Part shown: positions 1-8,925 of the stretch, one piece after another
How positions within the stretch are numbered: position 1 is the first letter of the stretch
Layout: each line of letters starts with the position of its first letter
Assembly (NCBI RefSeq): GCF_002960625.1
Contig: NZ_POJH01000021.1
Coordinates: forward strand, 50,501-114,500
Source: Streptococcus suis
Lineage (GTDB): Bacteria > Bacillota > Bacilli > Lactobacillales > Streptococcaceae
DNA length: 64,000 bases
Direction: 5' to 3'
Program-made: the position numbers and the translations under genes
Notes under the pieces: generated by a model
Databases searched by the model: none
Told to the model about the DNA's origin: nothing
Seen by the model: the letters and a program-made list of their open reading frames with translations, nothing else

Positions 1-1
1 A

Positions 2-412
2 TTCTTCTTACTCTCTAAACTCAATGCTCTTCAAAATGTCGAGTTACCTTTGATTTATGCAGGGGTTCCAGCCAATCAACGGAAAAAATTAGCCAAACGT
101 TATTTGGAAAAAGTGGAATTGGCTGAGCGGATGACCCACCTACCGTCAGAATTGTCAGGTGGTCAGAAACAAAGGGTGGCTATTGCGCGCGCCTTGGTCA
201 ATACACCAGCTATTATCTTGGCGGATGAGCCAACAGGTGCCTTGGATACCAAGACAGGCCAACAAATTATGGAACTCTTAACAGAGTTGAATAATGAAGG
301 CAAGACTATTATCATGGTCACCCATGAACCTGAAATTGCTGCCTATGCCAAACGTAAAATCGTTTTGCGTGACGGTATCATTACCGAAGATAGTAGAAGG
401 GAGGATGTGTAG
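2..412 (+). CDS. ABC transporter ATP-binding protein (MacB/LolD type), 5' end cut by the window
   Basis: The cytoplasmic ATPase of a MacB-type exporter that powers the permease starting at the next base. The frame is open from base 2 to the stop at 410-412, so the Walker A half lies outside the window. Visible are the signature [15 protein letters not shown], Walker B with catalytic Glu ([12 protein letters not shown]) and the H-loop His (VTHEP). [10 protein letters not shown] is typical of the MacB/SalX/LolD family. In this family an HlyD-like adaptor gene usually lies upstream, which cannot be seen here. The substrate is unknown. Confidence 0.93.
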   Translation, partial: FFLLSKLNALQNVELPLIYAGVPANQRKKLAKRYLEKVELAERMTHLPSELSGGQKQRVAIARALVNTPAIILADEPTGALDTKTGQQIMELLTELNNEGKTIIMVTHEPEIAAYAKRKIVLRDGIITEDSRREDV

Positions 413-1663
413 ATGGAAAACTGGAAATTTGCCCTCAAGTCTATCCTAGCCCACAAAATGCGTTCTCTTTTAACTATGTTAGGTATTATCATCGGTGTGG
501 CTTCAGTTGTTATCATTGTAGCCTTAGGGACTGGGGTATCTAAGAGTATCGAAAAGGCCTTGGCTGGTGATCAGAATAATGTTCAAGTCTACTTTACTCC
601 TTTTGTTGGAACAGAAGAACGAACCCAAGGTGCATTTACCTACACAGTTCCTGGCGAGGTTTCTGAAGAACAGGAGCCAGATGTAACCGACACAATGTTA
701 AAGGGGCTTTTGGAAATCGATGGGCTCAGTGGCTACTACATTAGTGCTTCAAGTACCTCTACTGTAGCAGCGGGCAATGCGCAAGCTGATAATGTCTTTA
801 TTACTGGTGTTAGTCAATCCTATTTTGGTATTAAAGAGTTGGAGATTTTGGGTGGCCGTCGCTTCACGGCTAACGATTACAGCCGCTTTTCCCGCATTAT
901 CATGTTGGATGTAGCTCTGGCAGAGAAACTCTTCGGTTCACAAGAAACGGCACTCAACCAAGTAGTGAGTGTCAATGCCAATTCTTATCTTGTAGTTGGT
1001 GTTTACAAAGATCCCAAAGCAGGTACTTCCCTCTATGGTTTCAACTCAGGCGGAAATGCCATTATGACCAATACACAGCTGGCTGCTGAAATGGGTACCA
1101 AGGAAAATAGTGGCCTCTATGTCCATGTAGAAGATGTGAGTAGAGCTGCTGAGGTTGGTCAGGCTGCCGCAGCATACTTGACCAACATAACAGGTCTAAA
1201 GGAAGCCCGTTATGACATTTATGACATGTCTGCTATGTTGGATACCTATAGGACTGAAATGGCAGGGGTTACCACGTTTATCGGTTCCGTTGCAGGAATT
1301 TCACTTTTTGTTGGTGGTATCGGTGTTATGAACATTATGCTGGTATCTGTTACTGAGCGAACCCGTGAAATCGGTCTTCGTAAAGCTCTAGGAGCAACTC
1401 GTGGGAATATCCTTATGCAGTTCTTGATTGAAGCCATGGTATTGACTACCTTGGGTGGTGCTATTGGATTGATGATTGCTCAAACAATTGTATTTATTCT
1501 CAATACCACCAAAGCCATGGGACCAAATATGACGGCTGAAATTTCCCTTCCGGCTGTTCTAGGAAGTTTAGCCTTCTCAGCAGTAATTGGTATTGTCTTT
1601 GGTGTTCTACCAGCCAGCAAGGCTTCTAAGTTGGATCCGATTGAGGCCTTACGTTACGAATAA
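413..1663 (+). CDS. MacB/FtsX-type ABC transporter permease
   Basis: The membrane subunit of the exporter, 416 aa. The ATG follows the ATPase stop codon directly, so translation is probably coupled. There is one N-terminal membrane helix (about residues 18-40, MLGIIIGVASVVIIVALGTG), a roughly 230-residue extracytoplasmic MacB_PCD-like domain, then three C-terminal helices in an FtsX domain with the typical TERTREIGLRKALGA motif before the second helix. It ends in LDPIEALRYE, the usual end of this family. Likely roles are peptide or antibiotic export or envelope stress. The cargo cannot be read from the sequence. Confidence 0.93.
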   Translation: MENWKFALKSILAHKMRSLLTMLGIIIGVASVVIIVALGTGVSKSIEKALAGDQNNVQVYFTPFVGTEERTQGAFTYTVPGEVSEEQEPDVTDTMLKGLLEIDGLSGYYISASSTSTVAAGNAQADNVFITGVSQSYFGIKELEILGGRRFTANDYSRFSRIIMLDVALAEKLFGSQETALNQVVSVNANSYLVVGVYKDPKAGTSLYGFNSGGNAIMTNTQLAAEMGTKENSGLYVHVEDVSRAAEVGQAAAAYLTNITGLKEARYDIYDMSAMLDTYRTEMAGVTTFIGSVAGISLFVGGIGVMNIMLVSVTERTREIGLRKALGATRGNILMQFLIEAMVLTTLGGAIGLMIAQTIVFILNTTKAMGPNMTAEISLPAVLGSLAFSAVIGIVFGVLPASKASKLDPIEALRYE

Positions 1664-1670
1664 TTTGATG

Positions 1671-1704
1671 AAACGATTAGGTTCTCCTAGTCGTTTTATT
1701 TTTT
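1671..1704 (+). terminator. Rho-independent terminator of the MacB-type operon
   Basis: An 11-bp stem AAACGATTAGG / CCTAGTCGTTT with one G-T wobble and a TTCT loop, followed by a T-rich tail. It lies 7 nt after the permease stop codon. Confidence 0.85.
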
Positions 1705-1790
1705 GTGAGCAAAGGTCTTGACTTTATCACTAATTAGAGATAAAATAAACGCATCAATTAAGAAATAGTGATTTCAAAGGAGAATACATC

Positions 1791-2855
1791 ATGGTAGAAT
1801 TAGGTATTTCAACATTTGGCGAAACAACTCCACTAGAAAAAACAGAGGAAACATATAGTCACGACGAGCGGATCCGTCAACTGGTTAAAGAGATCGAGCT
1901 AGCTGATGCGGTGGGTTTGGATGTCTATGGGATTGGTGAACATCACCGCGAAGATTTTGCGGTTTCTGCACCTGAGATTGTGCTGGCAGCTGGTGCCGTC
2001 AATACCAAGCATATTAAGTTAACATCAGCAGTTTCCATCCTTTCCTCCATGGACCCTGTAAGGCTCTATCAGCAGTATACCACCATTGATGCTTTGTCAA
2101 ATGGCAGAGCGGAAATCATGGCGGGTCGTGGTTCCTTTACGGAGTCATTCCCCTTGTTTGGTTATGATCTCCATGACTATGAAGAACTCTTCGATGAAAA
2201 GTTGGATATGCTTCTGGAAATCGACAAGGAAATCAATCTCAAGTGGGATGGACATTTTACTCAGTCTGTCGATAACAAGCCTGTTTATCCGCGTCCTGTA
2301 CAAGAAGATTTTCCCATTTGGGTGGCAACTGGGGGCAATGTAGAGTCCACCATCAAGATTGCTCAAAAGGGGTTACCTATCGTGTATGCAGTCATTGGTG
2401 CTGGTGCCCATCGCTTTAAACCTTTAGTCGATGCCTATCGTAAGGTTGCTCGTAACTCAGGTCACGATCCGAAGAAAACAAAGGTTGCAGCTCATTCTTG
2501 GGGTTGGATTGCAGACGACCATGATAAGGCTGTGGAAGAGTATTACCATCCGACCAAGGTAATTACAGATAATATTGCTAAAGACCGTCCACATTGGAGC
2601 GAGATGACCAAGGCGCAATATCTCTACTCCCTAACAGACGAAGGGGCAACCATCGTCGGAGATCCAAAACGAGTCGCTGAAAAAATTATTAAGACCATTG
2701 AAACGCTTGACTTGGACCGCTTCTTCCTCCATCTCCCAATCGGCTCCATGCCACATGAAGATGTCCTCCGTGCCATCGAACTCTACGGAAAAGAAGTCGC
2801 GCCAATTGTCCGAGATTATTTTGCTAAGAAAGAAGAAAATCAGTCCCAAGACTGA
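1791..2855 (+). CDS. LLM-class flavin-dependent oxidoreductase
   Basis: A luciferase-like monooxygenase-family TIM-barrel protein of 354 aa, expected to use FMNH2 or F420-like flavin. Family hallmarks are GIGEHHREDFAVSAPEIVLAA near residue 47 and the GRAEIMAGRGSF segment near residue 105. A good ribosome site (AAGGAG) precedes the ATG. It stands alone between two terminators. The physiological substrate of this streptococcal subgroup is not known, so only the family is assigned. Confidence 0.9.
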   Translation: MVELGISTFGETTPLEKTEETYSHDERIRQLVKEIELADAVGLDVYGIGEHHREDFAVSAPEIVLAAGAVNTKHIKLTSAVSILSSMDPVRLYQQYTTIDALSNGRAEIMAGRGSFTESFPLFGYDLHDYEELFDEKLDMLLEIDKEINLKWDGHFTQSVDNKPVYPRPVQEDFPIWVATGGNVESTIKIAQKGLPIVYAVIGAGAHRFKPLVDAYRKVARNSGHDPKKTKVAAHSWGWIADDHDKAVEEYYHPTKVITDNIAKDRPHWSEMTKAQYLYSLTDEGATIVGDPKRVAEKIIKTIETLDLDRFFLHLPIGSMPHEDVLRAIELYGKEVAPIVRDYFAKKEENQSQD

Positions 2856-2917
2856 TGAGATAGTTGATAAGATGAGCTATACTATAGTCAATCCTAAATA
2901 TTTTTCATAATCTCCTT

Positions 2918-2947
2918 AAAAGCTTGGTCAGTGGGCCAGGCTTTTTT
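2918..2947 (+). terminator. Terminator after the LLM oxidoreductase
   Basis: The stem AAAAGCTTGGTC / GGCCAGGCTTTT contains three G-T pairs and is followed by a T run. It lies about 60 nt after the stop codon. Confidence 0.75.
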
Positions 2948-3170
2948 GTAGAGTTCGATACAAAAGAGTTATATTAAACAAAAACAATATTTTATAGTGA
3001 AAATATATAGTAAAGTGTATTGTGACGATTGCTATCTGTCTTCAGATGAATATTTTTGGTAGGGGAGAATACAGACCTGATATTATTTGAATAAGGTTTA
3101 TTGATCCGAAGGTACTAACTTATAATTGATAATTTTGATCAAAATGGAACTCATAAGTCCCATTTTTCTT
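2948..3170. other. AT-rich intergenic stretch ahead of the accessory island
   Basis: No convincing gene was found between the LLM oxidoreductase terminator and the HTH gene. The stretch is AT-rich and ends in a weak terminator-like hairpin at 3141-3168 (AAAATGG, one mismatch, ACT / AGT, CCATTTTT). The hairpin sits upstream of the HTH promoter, so it could end a short unrecognised transcript or be the remnant of a lost gene. Confidence 0.4.
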
Positions 3171-3214
3171 TTGATTTTTTTATGAAAACGGTATAATTTA
3201 AATATAAATTATAC
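3171..3214 (+). promoter_or_regulatory. Promoter with an inverted-repeat operator for the HTH/PIN island
   Basis: A -10 box TATAAT (3192-3197) with a possible -35 TTGATT (3171-3176, 15-bp spacing). The -10 lies inside a perfect inverted repeat GTATAATTT (3191-3199) - 6 nt - AAATTATAC (3206-3214). The right arm ends just before the ribosome site AGGAG. A dyad covering the -10 of an HTH gene is the usual layout of autorepression. That the HTH protein binds it is inferred. Confidence 0.6.
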
Positions 3215-3228
3215 AGGAGTAACACAAG

Positions 3229-4815
3229 ATGGATTCTATTTTTAAAGAAAAAAATATAGTAGCAACTACCCTTGAAAAAAGAATGGTACATGATCAAACA
3301 TTTTTTGATTATATTAGACTGATGTCTAAATCTAAATTGAACAGAAATGGTGATGAAGGAGTAAAAACAAAAGAATTAGCAGAACGAGTTGGCATAAATT
3401 ATGAGATGTTCAGAAAAATTCTAAATAAAACTAAGCCTAATCAACCTAGAGATTGTGTTATTGCTATTTGTGCAGCACTATTTTTGTCGGAATCTGAAAC
3501 AAATAAAGCTTTATTTTATTATGATGATTTACCCAGGCTTGATGATACTATGGGCTGCCGAGATTACTACATTATTCGTACTCTTGAGGGGAATATCGGA
3601 AGAGAATATGATGCTGATTACATTGATAAAGGAGTTGATGAAATAAATAATATTTTAACTAACTATGGATTTGATCAGTTGAGACTTTCGAATAAAGACA
3701 AGACCAAAGAGAAAATTATTGACACTAGCAATCAAAAAACAGTAAACATTATTGAGACAAGTACAGATATTAGCTCAATAAGATACGATTACTTTTCTTC
3801 ACTTTGTGATACCTATCATCCAGATCAATATCAAGCTAGAACAGATATGTACATTCAAGATATAAATAATGAGAAGTATATTCTTAGAGTGGATAATTTA
3901 AGAAATGGTTTTCAAATTAGAAGTAAAGCAAAACCATATTTTGAAAAATTAGATGAAGCAGATGATAAATTTGTAGCTCTTTTGAATGGCTTAACAGACG
4001 CTAATTTAAGAGCACTTAGAAACTGTTATGAGACTATATATGATACGAGAAATTTTTACATGAGGGAAAGTGCTGTTTATAGAGATGGAAAAATAATACT
4101 TTTTGCAGAAACTTTCAATTATTGTCAACCAGAAAAAAATGAATACTTCTATGCGACGATTATTGATGGTGAATTTAATTTTGCTATATCTAAAAAAAGT
4201 CAATTTATGAAAGACTACTTATCATCTGAAGACTTTAAAGAATATTTTCCGCACAAGAAGTTGAAAAAAGATTTTGAAATCCATTCTATAAAAACTGTTG
4301 AAGAAATTAAAGAGTACTGCAGAGAAAAGTATGACAATAACCCTTACGAAAAGTTCCCTTACATTAATTGCTTTCAATCACTCAAACGATCTTTAATTAA
4401 ACTTTGGGAAGGTTTGAAAAATAGGAACAACTTTATCCGTAAATTTGATGATTATTTTGAGTCAGATGAAAAGTGGAAAATATACGAACATTACAATCTG
4501 CTTGAAAAATTTGATTGTGTTGAAAAAGAAGAAATTTGGCCAGTTTATAAAGAATATAGTCCATTGGATGAAAAATATGGAATTGATGATGGTAAAGCAG
4601 TTGGTGATTTATTGTGTTATGATGGTGAGAAAAGGATTGAACCCCAAAAGAAATCAGCAGAATTTGATTTTAATGGGCAAAATATAAATCTAACATACGA
4701 TGATTTGAAGTTTTCCTTTGAATTAGGGATTGATAAAGTGGAGGAGATTTTGAATTTAAAAATGAAATATCCTAATCTAACAAAGTTCTTTGAAAAAAAT
4801 TATGAGACAATTTAA
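3229..4815 (+). CDS. HTH-containing protein of unknown function, 528 aa
   Basis: Not assigned to a named family. Residues about 45-75 (VKTKELAERVGINYEMFRKI) look like a Cro/CI-type helix-turn-helix. The remaining roughly 430 residues are charged, rich in Lys, Asp and Tyr, without membrane segments or an enzyme motif I recognise, so they look like a soluble sensor or effector domain. The gene is clearly AT-richer than its neighbours, which suggests transfer. It is first in a short same-strand cluster with a PIN nuclease and a small membrane protein. ATG 3229 follows the ribosome site AGGAG. It could be the repressor or sensor of a defence or toxin-like module; this is inference. Confidence 0.75.
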   Translation: MDSIFKEKNIVATTLEKRMVHDQTFFDYIRLMSKSKLNRNGDEGVKTKELAERVGINYEMFRKILNKTKPNQPRDCVIAICAALFLSESETNKALFYYDDLPRLDDTMGCRDYYIIRTLEGNIGREYDADYIDKGVDEINNILTNYGFDQLRLSNKDKTKEKIIDTSNQKTVNIIETSTDISSIRYDYFSSLCDTYHPDQYQARTDMYIQDINNEKYILRVDNLRNGFQIRSKAKPYFEKLDEADDKFVALLNGLTDANLRALRNCYETIYDTRNFYMRESAVYRDGKIILFAETFNYCQPEKNEYFYATIIDGEFNFAISKKSQFMKDYLSSEDFKEYFPHKKLKKDFEIHSIKTVEEIKEYCREKYDNNPYEKFPYINCFQSLKRSLIKLWEGLKNRNNFIRKFDDYFESDEKWKIYEHYNLLEKFDCVEKEEIWPVYKEYSPLDEKYGIDDGKAVGDLLCYDGEKRIEPQKKSAEFDFNGQNINLTYDDLKFSFELGIDKVEEILNLKMKYPNLTKFFEKNYETI

Positions 4816-4846
4816 AACGGGACTAAAAAGTCCCGTTTTAAATTGT
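4807..4846 (+). terminator. 18-bp perfect hairpin overlapping the HTH gene stop codon
   Basis: ACAATTTAAAACGGGACT - AAAA - AGTCCCGTTTTAAATTGT is an uninterrupted 18-bp stem with a 4-nt loop. The left arm contains the last two codons of the HTH gene. It works as a terminator and separates expression of the HTH gene from the PIN gene 56 nt further on. Confidence 0.85.
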
Positions 4847-4901
4847 CTAGTACTTTTCAAAGTTGTAAAATGAGTTTACAAAATACAGGAAGGTGATTAC
4901 G

Positions 4902-5567
4902 ATGACTAACAAAGAATATGTACAGACTTTATTAACCACAAATGATATTATTTACATTGATACTTCATCCTTGATGAATGTTACAGCATTTGAAAATTTT
5001 ATAGAGAATTATCTTGAAATGTTTATGGAGCATTCCAAACAAATCATAGTCACTCGTGAGGTGTGTCTTGAGATTGTGAAACACTTAAGTTCACAAAATG
5101 TGGGAAAACAAGATATAGCTAAGAGAGTTATTGCAATATTTAAAGAGTATGAAAATATATTTATTTTTGAAGATGAGAATTTAAATGATGTTGAAGCTAA
5201 TATTGCTTTTGCTGACTCAGAGTTACTGTCAAGAATGACTAGAGATAGGTCCAATTTTCGCCAGTTACTTATTACAAATGACAAAAATTTAAGTATCGAT
5301 GCATATAACTTAAACTCATTAAATTCATGCAAGGGACAAAGAATTATGGTTTGCTATATCAATAAAAATGGCAAGTTAAATAAAGGTGATACTGGAAATA
5401 TAGAGCAATTATCTAATGAAAAGAACATGTCTGAAGTACATATGGAAGTAAGCACTGAAGAAAAGAAAGAATTAGCACCCGAGGAGAGGGCAAAGGGATT
5501 GAAATATTTTTTCTATGGCTTTTGTCTGCTTTTAACTGGATATGGTCTAGGAAAGATTTCTAAATAA
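4902..5567 (+). CDS. PIN-domain protein with C-terminal membrane anchor
   Basis: A predicted PIN-fold ribonuclease of 221 aa. Start 4902 is preferred because GGAAGG lies 8 nt upstream. The acidic residues expected of a PIN active site are visible: Asp20 (IYIDTSS), Glu53 or Glu57 (TREVCLEIVKHL), Asp105 (FADSELL) and Asp127 (ITNDKNL). A charged linker (about 165-200) leads to a single C-terminal helix, GLKYFFYGFCLLLTGYGLG, so the nuclease is probably held at the membrane with its active site in the cytoplasm. PIN proteins are often toxins of VapBC systems, but no small VapB-like antitoxin is adjacent. The partner genes here are a large HTH protein and a small membrane protein. Confidence 0.78.
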   Translation: MTNKEYVQTLLTTNDIIYIDTSSLMNVTAFENFIENYLEMFMEHSKQIIVTREVCLEIVKHLSSQNVGKQDIAKRVIAIFKEYENIFIFEDENLNDVEANIAFADSELLSRMTRDRSNFRQLLITNDKNLSIDAYNLNSLNSCKGQRIMVCYINKNGKLNKGDTGNIEQLSNEKNMSEVHMEVSTEEKKELAPEERAKGLKYFFYGFCLLLTGYGLGKISK

Positions 5568-5590
5568 GGTTTACAAAAAAGGAGTATGCT

Positions 5591-5755
5591 ATGAATACTG
5601 AACTTATTGATTTCTTAAAAACAAATGATGCTAAATTTTATGCTATTTTACTAGCAGGAATAACAATTTTCTATGGCTACAGAGGATTAGTAGTCGAATA
5701 TGAAGGAGTTAAAGTAGAGTTTGGGTCAAATACTTCCAATCAAGCATGTATTTAA
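5591..5755 (+). CDS. Small single-pass membrane protein, 54 aa
   Basis: Starts 23 nt after the PIN gene behind a strong ribosome site (AAAAAAGGAG, 6 nt spacing). A short polar N-terminus (MNTELIDFLKTNDAK) is followed by one hydrophobic helix (FYAILLAGITIFYGY) and a polar tail with LVVEYEGVKVEFG. No homologous family is recognised. The codon after Ile54 is TAA, but the same frame stays open for another 53 codons to a TAG at 5915-5917. The gene may therefore be a broken 108-codon gene. Its position ties it to the membrane-anchored PIN protein. Confidence 0.6.
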   Translation: MNTELIDFLKTNDAKFYAILLAGITIFYGYRGLVVEYEGVKVEFGSNTSNQACI

Positions 5756-5917
5756 TTTATAACTATCGTTTATCCATTTATTATATCTTTAAAGCAAGAA
5801 TTTACCGGGTACACTAGATATTTATTTGGTATACTTTATTTTGCTCACTTGCATCAAATGATTAATACTATTTACTATAATGAACAAAAGGATTTTTCAT
5901 TTGTTAGGTTTAATTAG
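5756..5917 (+). pseudogene. In-frame continuation of the small membrane protein after a stop codon
   Basis: From 5756 the frame of the 54-aa protein continues for 53 codons without a start codon near its beginning. The product would be hydrophobic and aromatic (FITIVYPFIISLKQEF, then YTRYLFGILYFAHLHQM). The simplest reading is a nonsense mutation in a two-helix protein of about 108 aa. Chance openness in AT-rich DNA is the alternative. Confidence 0.4.
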
Positions 5918-6237
5918 GGTATAATGAATTCGCAAATAATAAATTTTATGTAATTTCACATGTCCTATCTAAAGTGAAATATAATCGTTTTCATTGATGA
6001 AACTTGTAAAATTTCAAAAATAATATATGAATTTTTCTTGAATGTGTACAAGCAAACTAAAACTGCTCTTGGAATGAACCGAGAGCAGTTTGCTTTATAG
6101 AATTTGGATTAGCAAGCCACTAGTAACTATCATCTTCGGGAGTGACAAGGTCTAGCAGACCTTTTCAGCCAATCGCCAAGAAACTTGAAAGCGATTGGAA
6201 CATCCTAGTGAAAACAATCCTAGCAAGCTACTGTTTC
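5918..6237. other. Intergenic region with stem-loops between the island and lysS
   Basis: No gene is supported here. A bidirectional terminator lies at 6060-6091. Two further hairpins sit between it and the lysS stop: AGGTCT-AGC-AGACCTTTT (6149-6165) and CCAATCGC / GCGATTGG (6169-6176 with 6191-6198). A lone TATAAT (5920-5925) has no good -35 partner. Confidence 0.45.
6060..6091. terminator. Bidirectional terminator
   Basis: The 13-bp stem AAACTGCTCTTGG / CCGAGAGCAGTTT has one G-T pair and a 6-nt loop. Outer sequences AGCAAAC and GTTTGCT extend the dyad. It is placed to end the island transcript on the plus strand and lysS on the minus strand. Confidence 0.75.
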
Positions 6238-7764
<1,527 letters not shown>

Positions 7765-7791
7765 TTATCATAGAAAAGAGAAAAAATCAGC

Positions 7792-7818
7792 AAAAAGAAA
7801 GCAGGTAACTGCTTTCTT
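7792..7818 (-). terminator. Terminator of the phosphatase-ybaK-DUF368 operon
   Basis: Read on the minus strand: AAGAAAGCAG-TTAC-CTGCTTTC followed by TTTTT. Its first arm overlaps the stop codon of the histidine phosphatase. Confidence 0.8.
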
Positions 7819-8440
7819 AGTGAGATTTATAGCGAGTATCATTCCAAGCCAGCTCGGTAAAGTGTTCAAAGTCAGTTGTTTCCAAAATGCTTATGGAAGC
7901 ATTATCCAAGCCACCGCGGTGACGGAGCTGGGCGGGTGTAAATCCGAGCAGTCGGTGGATGGAGGCGGTTAGGATAGCTCCGTGGCTGACAATTAGGACC
8001 CTATCCATGTCTTGCCCTTTCAGCGATTGAACAAAGTTCACCATTCGTTGAGTAACTTGATGGACACTTTCTGCTTCAAATAGGTCATTGTCAAAAAGGG
8101 CTAGATTATGTTTGAGAGCGCGTGCTTGCTTGGGATAGATAGAACGAAAAATCGCCATCTTGCTTCCCTCTAATTTTCCAAAACTCCATTCCCGTAGCTG
8201 AGGGGTGGTCTGGACAGTTTGACAATGCTGATTGGCTCTGGCAATCTGTTCAGCAGTAATTTTTGCACGTTGCAAATCACTAGAGTAGATAGCATCAAAA
8301 GGCAGGTCTGATAAGTGTTTTCCTAGCAATTCAAGCTCTTCAAAGGCTTGTGGCAAGAGGGCAGAATCTCCAGAATAACCTTGGAAACGCCCTTCCAAGT
8401 TCCACTCGGTTTTTCCATGACGGACAAAATAGATTTTCAA
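7817..8440 (-). CDS. Histidine phosphatase family protein
   Basis: A phosphoglycerate-mutase-like phosphatase of 207 aa. The catalytic RHG motif is at residues 7-9 (FVRHGKTEWN) and the second catalytic His is in IVSHGAIL. The start codon is TTG at 8440, supported by GGGAGGG seven bases upstream and by the RHG motif falling at the family's usual position. It begins 2 nt after the ybaK stop, so it is the last gene of a three-gene operon. The substrate is unknown; family members act on small phospho-metabolites or phosphoproteins. Confidence 0.9.
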   Translation of the reverse strand: MKIYFVRHGKTEWNLEGRFQGYSGDSALLPQAFEELELLGKHLSDLPFDAIYSSDLQRAKITAEQIARANQHCQTVQTTPQLREWSFGKLEGSKMAIFRSIYPKQARALKHNLALFDNDLFEAESVHQVTQRMVNFVQSLKGQDMDRVLIVSHGAILTASIHRLLGFTPAQLRHRGGLDNASISILETTDFEHFTELAWNDTRYKSH

Positions 8441-8442
8441 GT

Positions 8443-8925
8443 CTAATCCCTCCCTTCAATCAAATCGGCAAAGTCAGCTTTTACAAAATCAGCCAAAACT
8501 TGACTGTCAATGCGGATAGAACGCCCAATTTCACCAGCAGACACAATCATCTGGCCTTTTTCGAGTGCAGACTGGTCAATGTAGATAGGGAAATTATGCT
8601 TCTGACGAATACCGACAGGATTGTTGGCACCATGAATATAGCCAGTTGTCTTTTCCAAGTCTTTTTGTGGAATCATGCTGACTTTTTTATTGCCAGAAAT
8701 CTTGGCTAATTTTTTTTCAGACAGGTGTTCTGTGATTGGGATAATGCCGATAATTGGTCCAGTTTTATCTCCAGTTAACGCCAGCGTTTTGTATATATCT
8801 TTTTCTTCAATTCCTGGTGGCAATTGGCCTTCAAGAGCATTTAAAACAAGGCTATCATGATCGATCTTAGCCTTGTCTAACATTTGGTCCACCAAGGTTT
8901 TTTTGATTTTAACCTTTTTAGCCAT
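8443..8925 (-). CDS. ybaK: Cys-tRNA(Pro) deacylase YbaK/EbsC
   Basis: A trans-editing enzyme that removes cysteine mis-attached to tRNA-Pro by ProRS. 160 aa, a full single YbaK/aminoacyl-tRNA deacylase domain, with the family block YIHGANNPVGIRQ and the C-terminal VSAGEIGRSI segment. The start overlaps the stop of the DUF368 gene by one base (TAATG), so the two are translationally coupled. Co-transcription with a polyprenyl-carrier-like membrane protein probably reflects operon convenience. Confidence 0.92.
   Translation of the reverse strand: MAKKVKIKKTLVDQMLDKAKIDHDSLVLNALEGQLPPGIEEKDIYKTLALTGDKTGPIIGIIPITEHLSEKKLAKISGNKKVSMIPQKDLEKTTGYIHGANNPVGIRQKHNFPIYIDQSALEKGQMIVSAGEIGRSIRIDSQVLADFVKADFADLIEGRD

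Noticed and set aside
4893..5567. VapBC-type toxin-antitoxin call for the PIN gene.
   Set aside because: No small antitoxin gene overlaps or abuts it, and the C-terminal membrane helix is not a VapC feature.
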